From positions 4,518 to 68,517 of the forward strand of contig DEIA01000004.1 of assembly GCA_002352225.1 (NCBI GenBank): a DNA stretch of 64,000 bases. The letters are read 5' to 3'. Source of the stretch: Flammeovirgaceae bacterium UBA2786 (GTDB taxonomy: Bacteria; Bacteroidota; Bacteroidia; Cytophagales; Cyclobacteriaceae). The position numbers and the translations under genes were made by a program. The notes beneath the pieces were generated by a model. It made no database searches and had not been told where the DNA came from. It saw only the letters and a program-made list of their open reading frames with translations. Shown one piece after another: positions 43,893 to 51,824 of this stretch; the first letter of the stretch is position 1, and each line of letters begins with the position of its first letter.

Positions 43893-46043
43893 CTAATTGG
43901 GTAAAGCGAATGCCATAACAGAACCTGATGGATTTTCTTTTGTTCCTCCGACTCCAAGCGCTACATATTGTTTGCCGACTAAAGAGAATGAACACACGTT
44001 GGCGTTATTGGCAGCAGGTAAAGAGGTTTCCCAAACCATCTTGCCCGTACTTTTATCAAACGCCCATAATTTTTTATCGGCAGCTCCACTGATAAACACC
44101 AATCCACCTGCTGTTACTATGGGGCCTGAACGAGCTAACAAACCTGTAATCGGACCTCCTTCTTCCTGAAGTTTCTCATCATTCCCAACCGGAATTTGCC
44201 ATTCGTATTCTCCTGTTGAAAGATTCAATGCGCTCAAGGTATTCCACGGTCCTTTCATAGCAGGGCGTCCATCTGGATCAGACCATGTTCTGTAGCCGGT
44301 AATATTTCCGTACCGGATAGATTTTTGTTCGTCAGGTTTTTCTTGAGCTACCTGAGTTGCCTGGCCTTTTTTGTCATATAGAAAAGCTATAATGGCCTGT
44401 TCTTCTTCTGCTGTGATAACCCCTTTGAATGCAGGCATTGAACCACCACCCATTCGTGTTTTTTCGAGCGCTTCTTTTTCACTCATTTTGTTTTTGATAT
44501 CCAACAGGGAAGGGAAAGTAGGAGGGATTCCTTTCTTTTCAGCACCATGACAGGCCGAGCAGTGTTTCAGGTAGGTAACGCGACCGGTTTCAAAAATTGA
44601 GTTATCGCGTGCTGCAAAATGTCTATCAAGATCAACCATGGTAACAATTTCCGGTAAGTTATTGCCTCTGATATAGAGTACTGAAGTATTGGGGTCATAA
44701 GCAGCACCTCCCCAATTCGCACCACCTCTGGTAGCGGGCAGCGATAATGTGCCTTTCAAATCAGGAGGCGTAAACAAGCCCTCATATCTCAAAGATCTGA
44801 ATTGCCCGAGAATTGCATTGTGGCTTGAATCCGAGTAATGATTTAAATCGTCCTCGGTCATCGATTGCTTCACAAAAGCTTTCGGTATTAAAGGGAAAGG
44901 TTGTGTTGGCCAGGCTTCTTCACCCGGCATATTTGAAGAAGGTACTTTTCGTTCTTCAACAGGATAAAGCGGCTTACCCGTTTCGCGGTCAAGCACAAAC
45001 ACAAATCCATGCTTCGTTACCTGTGCGACTGCGTCAACATCTTTCCCATTCTTTTTGATGGTGACTAAATTTGGCGGAGCAGGCAAGTCATAATCCCAGA
45101 GATCATGATGCACCGTTTGAAAGTGCCATTTGTAGTGACCGGTAGCCGCATCCAAAGCAAGCACACAGTTGCCGAAAAGATTTTCTCCTTTACGATCAGT
45201 ACCATAATAATCGTACGATGGCGATCCAAGCGCAAGAAAAACCAAGCCTCTGTCTATATCGATACTCAGCCCTGCCCAGCAGTTAACTCCACCAGCATAT
45301 TGGTAGGCATCGGGCGGCCAGGTTTCATAGCCGGGCTCACCAGGATGAGGAATAGTATGAAAGGTCCATTCTAATTTTCCGGTCTTGCAATTATAGGCTC
45401 TAATGTATCCGGGAGGAGCTCCATAAAAATCGGGTGTGCGTAATCCGATAATGATTAAGTCTTTGAAGATCCTTCCGGGAGTTGAAAGTGATACTGAAAT
45501 TTTTTGAGGATCATTCCGTACACCTTCATTCAGGTTTATCTTGCCATCAGTTCCAAATGAAGGAATGATCTTTCCTGTCTTGGCGTCAATCGCCATTAAA
45601 TAATTCCCTGAAGAATATAATATCCTTTTATCATCTCCGCTTTCCCAGTAGGTAACACCTCTGCTCGCAGCGCTGGGCTGGCCTTCGTCTAATGTTTTAC
45701 ACGACCAGATTTCTTTGCCTGTTGTTGCATCGATAGCATAGACAGTCTGCTTGCCAGAATTTACATACATAACTCCATCAACAATAATCGGATTACTTTG
45801 ACTTGACACAGGATCTTGCCCCGGTGGTGAATCATGCATTTGAAAAGTCCACGCGTTTTCAAGTTGACTTACATTCGAGAGATTGATTTGATTAAGCGAT
45901 GAGTAACTGGAGCTATGTGAGTCTGCTTTGTAACTAGACCAGGTATTTTCGTTCTTGTTTGTTGGAGTACAACCAACAACACAGACCACGGCAAGCGCGA
46001 TAACACACTTGATAAAATCTATTTTTGAAGGTTGCATACTCAT
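43893..46043 (-). CDS. PQQ-dependent dehydrogenase with fused cytochrome c domain
   Basis: 716 residues; lipoprotein-like signal with cysteine in VVCVVGCTPT. An eight-bladed quinoprotein propeller with repeated W-type motifs (YAIDATTGKEIWS, ALDAATGHYKWHF, FVLDRETGKPLY), interrupted after about residue 470 by a haem domain with HCSACHGAEKKG. Similar to quinoprotein glucose/alcohol dehydrogenases that feed electrons to the respiratory chain. No pqq biosynthesis gene is in the window, so PQQ may come from outside. Substrate unknown. Confidence 0.92.
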   Translation of the reverse strand: MSMQPSKIDFIKCVIALAVVCVVGCTPTNKNENTWSSYKADSHSSSYSSLNQINLSNVSQLENAWTFQMHDSPPGQDPVSSQSNPIIVDGVMYVNSGKQTVYAIDATTGKEIWSCKTLDEGQPSAASRGVTYWESGDDKRILYSSGNYLMAIDAKTGKIIPSFGTDGKINLNEGVRNDPQKISVSLSTPGRIFKDLIIIGLRTPDFYGAPPGYIRAYNCKTGKLEWTFHTIPHPGEPGYETWPPDAYQYAGGVNCWAGLSIDIDRGLVFLALGSPSYDYYGTDRKGENLFGNCVLALDAATGHYKWHFQTVHHDLWDYDLPAPPNLVTIKKNGKDVDAVAQVTKHGFVFVLDRETGKPLYPVEERKVPSSNMPGEEAWPTQPFPLIPKAFVKQSMTEDDLNHYSDSSHNAILGQFRSLRYEGLFTPPDLKGTLSLPATRGGANWGGAAYDPNTSVLYIRGNNLPEIVTMVDLDRHFAARDNSIFETGRVTYLKHCSACHGAEKKGIPPTFPSLLDIKNKMSEKEALEKTRMGGGSMPAFKGVITAEEEQAIIAFLYDKKGQATQVAQEKPDEQKSIRYGNITGYRTWSDPDGRPAMKGPWNTLSALNLSTGEYEWQIPVGNDEKLQEEGGPITGLLARSGPIVTAGGLVFISGAADKKLWAFDKSTGKMVWETSLPAANNANVCSFSLVGKQYVALGVGGTKENPSGSVMAFALPN

Positions 46044-46065
46044 AACTGATTGTTCGAATAAATAC

Positions 46066-46533
46066 TTAGTGTTTAATCACATGAGTATCGCGCACACTGC
46101 TGAATGTTAAGGCTAACATTTTCCAGGCCTTGCCGTCCTTTTGATAAACTTCTGTTACGGTAAATTCAACTTTTGCATCGTTGCCACGCACTTCAGATTC
46201 CAGTGTAATTCGATTCCAAACTATGGCTGTCTTTCCAGTAATCTCTATGGCTGTGTCATGGATGGTAGCCTTCTTATACCAAATACTTCCTGTTTTAATA
46301 ATGTCAAGCTCCTCATCCTTTTTCCATGTGCCACTCATATGAACAAATTTTGATTTGTCGTCAAAGAGAACGGCCAACTTGTCTACATTTTTATCAGCCA
46401 TCCATTGCCATTTGTCCTTTGAAAGGGTAACAACTTCTTGTTCCTCCTTAGTAAAGTTTGTGGCAGATGTTTGAGCATAAGATGATACTACACTGATTAC
46501 GAGTAAGCAAATTCCAAGAACTGAAGTCTTCAT
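46066..46533 (-). CDS. Exported NTF2-like protein (DUF4440-type)
   Basis: 155 residues, signal peptide 1-20 (ISVVSSYA). The SnoaL/NTF2-like cone fold is seen in the pattern WQWMADKNVDKLAVLFDDKS, FVHMSGTWKKDEEL and FTVTEVYQKDGKAWKMLAL. Members are often small-molecule binding or isomerase-like. Sits between the PQQ dehydrogenase and a hydrolase with gaps of about 20 nt. Confidence 0.88.
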   Translation of the reverse strand: MKTSVLGICLLVISVVSSYAQTSATNFTKEEQEVVTLSKDKWQWMADKNVDKLAVLFDDKSKFVHMSGTWKKDEELDIIKTGSIWYKKATIHDTAIEITGKTAIVWNRITLESEVRGNDAKVEFTVTEVYQKDGKAWKMLALTFSSVRDTHVIKH

Positions 46534-46551
46534 AGTTAAAATGTTTGGTTG

Positions 46552-47619
46552 TTATTTATCCAATTTCTTTTCCTTCAACCATTTCGACATCAGGTCAGCG
46601 ACCTCAATGTTATTCAAATCCGAAAAAGGAAAATGTGTATTGCCTTTCAAGCCTGCTTCTGGCAGGTGAACTACGGTTACATCACCACCATATTTATTGA
46701 CTGCATCACGCCAAAGCCTTGACATTTCCATGCGGGCACGCCATCCATCAGCACCCGGATTTGGATCTGGCTTTGAAGGAATATTATCACCGTAATAAAT
46801 AATGATAGGTATTTTGGTCAGCTTCATAAAATCATCCATTGGTCTTGCCACTGCGGTAACCGGGCCTGATGAACTTTCAACGGGCTGCGGAACTTCACCC
46901 TCAGGGAAAATGAATGCGCTTCCGGGTTCGTATGAAACGATTGCTTTTATCTTACTATTCTTCACTGCTGTGAGCCACCCGAACCCGCCCGCATGCGAGT
47001 GTGTAACGAGTATGCCTTCTCCAATTTTATCAAACAACTTCGAGACTGCATCTGAGTTGACATCATAATCAAATCCACCAATGTTGGGTGCCATCTGACG
47101 AAAGTATTGATTGAGGGTTTCAGGATCTTTTGAAAATTGCACTCCGGGAAAATAGTTTGGCCAGATGCCAATTCGAAAGGTGCCGAACCACATTTGTTCA
47201 TCAGGGGTAGGAACAATTTTAACGGAGTCCATACTGCGGCTGGCTCTTCCTCTCCGGGGTTGATCAAGAATATAAACTCCGAAACCTCTTCTTAGAAATA
47301 TATTTTGAAAACCTTCGCGCCCATCGGGCGTGGTTTCCCATGTTTTGGAAAACTGGCCAATGCCATGCCAGAACACCAGCGGAAGTTTCTTTGCGTTTAC
47401 AGGGATCTGATAAAATACATAAGCATGATCGCCATGAAACGTTTGCCCTTCAGGTGTGCGTTTGATGGGATCGAATGTTCCCGGATTTGTTTTCACGGAA
47501 CCGCCAATGGCAAAACTTCCCTGATCTTCAATGACAAGTGGTTTCTTCTTTTGCGCACTCGCATAAGAAAATGACAGAACGAGAATTGCAATAAGAAGAT
47601 TAATTCGGTTGTACTTCAT
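46552..47619 (-). CDS. Exported alpha/beta hydrolase
   Basis: 355 residues, signal peptide 1-22 (FSYASA). Oxyanion HGIGQFSKTW; nucleophile elbow VTHSHAGGFG, a less common form of GxSxG; the likely His is in LPEAGLKGNTHFPF. Bacterial esterases of this kind act on bulky esters or lactones. Belongs to the long minus-strand cluster. Confidence 0.88.
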   Translation of the reverse strand: MKYNRINLLIAILVLSFSYASAQKKKPLVIEDQGSFAIGGSVKTNPGTFDPIKRTPEGQTFHGDHAYVFYQIPVNAKKLPLVFWHGIGQFSKTWETTPDGREGFQNIFLRRGFGVYILDQPRRGRASRSMDSVKIVPTPDEQMWFGTFRIGIWPNYFPGVQFSKDPETLNQYFRQMAPNIGGFDYDVNSDAVSKLFDKIGEGILVTHSHAGGFGWLTAVKNSKIKAIVSYEPGSAFIFPEGEVPQPVESSSGPVTAVARPMDDFMKLTKIPIIIYYGDNIPSKPDPNPGADGWRARMEMSRLWRDAVNKYGGDVTVVHLPEAGLKGNTHFPFSDLNNIEVADLMSKWLKEKKLDK

Positions 47620-47633
47620 AACGTAATCAGTTT

Positions 47634-48104
47634 TCAGTTTTTGTATTCTTCTTCAGTGACTTCATTCAACCAGATCGTTTCGCCCAGATGTCGGTTAGTT
47701 ACGGCAACCTGCACGAACTTAGAATCAACACTAGCTCCATGCCAATGCGGTACATTAGCCGGGCATTTAATCACATCGCCCGGCTTAAGTATTTTTTTGG
47801 GTTGATCCTTTTCCTGATAGTATCCGACTCCTTCCATTACCAACAAGATTTGTCCACCCGGATGCTGATGCCATTTGGTATGTGCGCCTGCTTCAAACGT
47901 CACGTTTCCGATTGATGTTGGGTTGATGCTGTCAGCATCCATGAGCGGGCTTAGATAGGCTGTACCTTTAAAATTGGTATTGTTGATTTTTTGACCTTGT
48001 GGAAAAATGGAGTTTGCCACTTCTTGATTCCTGTCTTGTTTTGCGGGCATGCAGGATGAGAATAGTATGGTACCGGAAAAAAGGAGTATTAAAATATTCT
48101 TCAT
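47634..48104 (-). CDS. Cupin lipoprotein
   Basis: 156 residues; lipobox cysteine in TILFSSCMP. Cupin motif 1 is TKWHQHPGGQILLVMEG and motif 2 is CPANVPHWHGA, which gives a full metal site; the end TNRHLGETIWLNEVTEEEY is shared with small cupins that accompany CMD proteins and hydroxynitrile-lyase-like cupins. Overlaps the upstream hydrolase stop by ATGA. Confidence 0.9.
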   Translation of the reverse strand: MKNILILLFSGTILFSSCMPAKQDRNQEVANSIFPQGQKINNTNFKGTAYLSPLMDADSINPTSIGNVTFEAGAHTKWHQHPGGQILLVMEGVGYYQEKDQPKKILKPGDVIKCPANVPHWHGASVDSKFVQVAVTNRHLGETIWLNEVTEEEYKN

Positions 48105-49165
48105 TGCTCAGTTAGCGTTTTGTTAAAGAAATCAGTCAGCTTACTCACGGCCTGATTAACGTACTCCGGCTTCCAATAGGTTTGTATGTGGGTGGCTCCA
48201 TCTAATAAAAAAAGTTCTTTGCTTTTTGCATTCGTTGCTTTGCTGAATGCTTCATCCGTCATGTATTTTGTATCCGCTTTACTTCCGGCAATCATCAGCA
48301 AAGGTTGATTGATAAGATCCATATTCGTGGTCGCATCCCAGGTCATCAGATCGAGCAGGCTGCTCATGGTATAGAGAAAGGTAGAATTGGGATGGGCATG
48401 AGTTCTGTAATAGTATTCGTACCCTTCACGATACAGATCGGTTTTGGTTTTGGCGATCTCTTCATCGGTAATACTAGCTACACCCGCGTAAATTATTTCA
48501 CCACCAGCTATTTCCTGTGCGCGTGCTTCTGAAGCTTTCTTCAAGCGCTCCTGAATGGTGTTTACCTGCGAATTTTGAAACCCGTTGCGTCTTACTTCTC
48601 CGGAGTTAAACATACTCAACGTAGAAACGGCTTTAAATCTTTTGTCGGACTGAGCTGCCTTTATGGTGTACCCGCCACCGCCACAAATACCTAACACACC
48701 GAGCCGGTTCGCATCAGCCCCTTTATATTGTGTAATAAAGTCGGCCATACCATGAATATCTTCAACACGGTATTCCGGTTTATCGGTATGGCGCGGCTCT
48801 CCGCCACTTGCTCCCTGATAAGCAGCATCAGCTGCAATGGTTATGTAACCTGCCTCGGCCAAACGTTGTGCATAAAGCCCGGCCGTTTGTTCTTTAATCC
48901 CGCCATTAGGATGAGCCACCACTACAACAGGATATTTTTTCGATTCTGTATAGCCTGCCGGAGTATACACATTGGCAGCAATGGTAATTCCATTCAACGT
49001 ATAGGTTACCGGATGAATATTTACTTTTCCGGGAACATTTTCGGTTATAGCGCCACCATAAACTAAAGTGTATGGATTTTGGTGCTGCGACTTTTTAGTC
49101 GTTTGAGCATCTGCAATATTCAGCACCGTTACCATTGCCAGTATAATTGATTTAATTTTTTTCAT
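48101..49165 (-). CDS. Exported dienelactone-hydrolase-like alpha/beta hydrolase
   Basis: 354 residues with a signal peptide (1-20, VTVLNIADAQ). The nucleophile elbow reads GICGGGGYT, so the nucleophile is a cysteine as in dienelactone hydrolase rather than serine; HPNGGIKEQ is the oxyanion segment and GATHIQTYW holds the likely His. First gene of the minus-strand cluster, immediately divergent from the AraC regulator at 49338. Confidence 0.9.
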   Translation of the reverse strand: MKKIKSIILAMVTVLNIADAQTTKKSQHQNPYTLVYGGAITENVPGKVNIHPVTYTLNGITIAANVYTPAGYTESKKYPVVVVAHPNGGIKEQTAGLYAQRLAEAGYITIAADAAYQGASGGEPRHTDKPEYRVEDIHGMADFITQYKGADANRLGVLGICGGGGYTIKAAQSDKRFKAVSTLSMFNSGEVRRNGFQNSQVNTIQERLKKASEARAQEIAGGEIIYAGVASITDEEIAKTKTDLYREGYEYYYRTHAHPNSTFLYTMSSLLDLMTWDATTNMDLINQPLLMIAGSKADTKYMTDEAFSKATNAKSKELFLLDGATHIQTYWKPEYVNQAVSKLTDFFNKTLTEQ

Positions 49166-49337
49166 AACAGGTGCTTAAATGGGTATTCATTTCCTGATCA
49201 ACTTCACAAAGGTGTGACTATTGGAAGGTAATGAACGTATATAAATTACGGGTTTACCTACCAAATTTACTGATCCTGGGCCGGGAATTCAGAAATAGTG
49301 TGGCGATACCTTAATTTTGAATATAAATAGAACGGCT

Positions 49338-50234
49338 ATGGACGAAATACTGAAGTTCGATACGGTTGGCCAGTATAATGCTTTCAACCGGAATGAAACC
49401 CTGCATCCGCTGGTGAGCGTGGTTGATCTATCGAAGGCGGCACCCAGACAACTCAGACGAATGAGCTACGGATTTTATGTTGTATTCCTGAAAGAGATTA
49501 AATGTGGCGATCTTAAATATGGGATCAGCAATTACGATTATGAAGAAGGTACACTCGTTTTTCTTGCACCCGGCCAGGTGATTGGGTCATACGGAGATGA
49601 ATTTTACCAACCGCAAGGCCTTGCGCTGGTGTTTCATGCCGACTTCATTCATGGTACGGCACTCGCGCGTAACATGAACGACTACTCGTTTTTTTCGTAC
49701 ACAACCAACGAAGCGCTGCACCTGTCGGAGCGTGAAAGACAAATTATTCTCGATTGCCTTTCGAAAATCAAATACGAACTTGAGCAAGGCGTTGATAAGC
49801 ATAGTAAAAAACTCATCGCATCGAACATCGAATTGTTTTTGAATTACTGCGTACGGTTTTACGATCGCCAGTTTATAACACGCGACAATACAAACAAAGG
49901 CATTTTAGAACGATTCGAAACGTTGCTCCATACCTTCTTTTCGTCAGATAAACCGCAGCAAGTAGGTCTTCCATCTGTAGCCTATTGTGCTGGCGAACTC
50001 AATCTTTCAGCCAATTATTTCGGTGACCTGATAAAAAAGGAAACTGGAAAATCTGCGCATGAGTACATCACACTAAAATTGATTGATGTTGCCAAGCAGA
50101 GGATGTTTGATGCAACGAAATCGGTAAGCGAAGTAGCCTACGAATTGGGTTTCAAGTATCCCCAGCATTTTACCCGTGTGTTTAAGCAGCATGTAGGCGT
50201 AACTCCGTTGGAGTACAGAAGTGCAATGAATTGA
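49338..50234 (+). CDS. AraC-family transcriptional regulator, divergent to the hydrolase/oxidoreductase cluster
   Basis: 298 residues from ATG 49338 (a TTG at 49317 is less likely). N-terminal cupin-like sensor (about 20-150, YEEGTLVFLAPGQVIGS), C-terminal double HTH (LSANYFGDLIKKETGKSAHEY; SVSEVAYELGFKYPQHFTRVF). A TAATTTTG element at 49312-49319 upstream matches the -7 box. It probably controls the cluster ending at 33778 through the 172-nt shared intergenic region. Confidence 0.93.
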   Translation: MDEILKFDTVGQYNAFNRNETLHPLVSVVDLSKAAPRQLRRMSYGFYVVFLKEIKCGDLKYGISNYDYEEGTLVFLAPGQVIGSYGDEFYQPQGLALVFHADFIHGTALARNMNDYSFFSYTTNEALHLSERERQIILDCLSKIKYELEQGVDKHSKKLIASNIELFLNYCVRFYDRQFITRDNTNKGILERFETLLHTFFSSDKPQQVGLPSVAYCAGELNLSANYFGDLIKKETGKSAHEYITLKLIDVAKQRMFDATKSVSEVAYELGFKYPQHFTRVFKQHVGVTPLEYRSAMN

Positions 50235-50394
50235 TCAAATTACGCTGTACAGTATCACACAAGTAAACAAGGTTTTAATAAGGGAGTAAACCGAATGTAA
50301 CCGGTAATGGTTAATTTGGTCTTGTTGTATTCTGGCAAGGAATAATTCAATGTATTTTTTTATTTTCGGGAAATACATCAACCCAATTCATGCA

Positions 50395-51687
50395 ATGAAA
50401 TACATAGCATTACTAATTGGCCTTAGTATTTCTTTTCTTACAGCCTCCGGACAAGAAAGCATGAATGCCACAACCTCAGATCCTCAAAAAATGGGTTGGA
50501 TGAAGGGGTTTCCACCAGACAAAGACAGTATTTTATCGGCATTGGATGGTAGCTTTTTTCGTTTTCCGGCACTTCGGTACAGTGTTTCGCATATGCGTGA
50601 ATTTTTGCCTACAAAAGTTGTACAGGCTTCTATGAATCGGTATGTGTTTGCGTTGAACCCCGATGCTAACATAGATACGATATCATTCCTTCCATGGAAA
50701 AGTAAAAGCAGAATGACATGGCAGGAATCGCTGTCTTCAAACTATACCGATGGAATTATTATTCTGCATAAAGGCAAAATTGTGTATGAAAAATATTTTG
50801 GGTCGCTTACAGCAGATGGAGTACATGCGGTTATGTCTGTAAGTAAAACATTTACGGGTACGGTAGGAGCGCTTTTAGCAGAAGAGGGTGTATTGGATGA
50901 AACCAAAACGGCTTCTTACTATGTTCCTGAGCTTAAGAACTCCGCTTTTGGCGATGCCACCATTCGCCAGGTTTTAGATATGACAACTGCTTTGCAGTAC
51001 AGCGAAGACTATGCAAATCCGAATTCAGAAATATGGACATTTAGCGCAGCCGGAAATCCTTTTCCGAAACCTAAAGACTACACAGGACCAACTAATTATT
51101 ATGAATATTTAGAAACGGTAAAAAAGAACGGAAAGCATGGTGATGCGTTTGCATACAAGACCATAAATACCGATGCCTTAGGGTGGATTATTTCCAGAGT
51201 AACCGGAAAAAGTATACCTGAATTACTCTCGGAAAAAATTTGGCAGCCGTTGGGAACACACCACGATGGATATTATCAGATAGATGGTTCTGGAATTGCG
51301 TTTGCCGGAGGTGGATTTAATTGCAACCTGAGAGACGCAGCCATGTTTGGTGAGATGATACGGAATAATGGATACTTTAATAACAAGCAGATTTTACCGG
51401 CCCGCGTAATTGCGAGCATCCGGCAAGGTGGCAACCAAAAGGCTTTTGAAAGAGCAGGTTATAAAGATTTGAAAAACTGGAGTTATAGAAATATGTGGTG
51501 GATTACCCATAATCAGAATGGCGCTTTCGCGGCACGGGGTGTGCATGGCCAAACTATTTATATAGATCCGGCCGCCCAAATGGTTATTGTGCGTTTTGCT
51601 TCTCATCCAATAGCCGGTAACGCAGCCAATGATCCGTTTTCTTTACCCGCTTACCAGGCTATAGCCGACTACCTAGTAACAAAATAA
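50395..51687 (+). CDS. Exported serine hydrolase, class C beta-lactamase fold
   Basis: 430 residues from ATG 50395, the start of a signal peptide (LLIGLSISFLTASGQ). SxxK motif in VMSVSKTFTG, a Tyr motif in FAYKTINTDAL (Y-x-x-N form) and the third box near VHGQTIYIDP. The beta-lactamase/EstB/DD-peptidase family also includes 6-aminohexanoate-dimer hydrolase-like proteins, to which the SMRMTWQESL-type N-terminus is similar. Resistance to beta-lactams should not be assumed. Confidence 0.9.
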   Translation: MKYIALLIGLSISFLTASGQESMNATTSDPQKMGWMKGFPPDKDSILSALDGSFFRFPALRYSVSHMREFLPTKVVQASMNRYVFALNPDANIDTISFLPWKSKSRMTWQESLSSNYTDGIIILHKGKIVYEKYFGSLTADGVHAVMSVSKTFTGTVGALLAEEGVLDETKTASYYVPELKNSAFGDATIRQVLDMTTALQYSEDYANPNSEIWTFSAAGNPFPKPKDYTGPTNYYEYLETVKKNGKHGDAFAYKTINTDALGWIISRVTGKSIPELLSEKIWQPLGTHHDGYYQIDGSGIAFAGGGFNCNLRDAAMFGEMIRNNGYFNNKQILPARVIASIRQGGNQKAFERAGYKDLKNWSYRNMWWITHNQNGAFAARGVHGQTIYIDPAAQMVIVRFASHPIAGNAANDPFSLPAYQAIADYLVTK

Positions 51688-51761
51688 TACCCGGAAGAGG
51701 GTTAATATTTTTTTCTCACTACAACTTTTCCGCACTTCACTGCATCCTACCACCGGTTAAG

Positions 51762-51776
51762 GGCAAGCGGCTTGCC
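51762..51776 (+). terminator. Small hairpin between serine hydrolase and permease genes
   Basis: GGCAAG, loop CGG, CTTGCC; a compact 6-bp stem 75 nt after the stop at 51687. No T run follows, so any termination would be weak. Confidence 0.3.
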
Positions 51777-51824
51777 TTGCCATACCGGATTTAGCACTTT
51801 CACACACCCAAATCATTCTGGTTT

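Noticed and set aside
50395..51687. Antibiotic-resistance beta-lactamase
   Set aside because: Only the fold is shared; many members are esterases or amidases and no resistance context is present.
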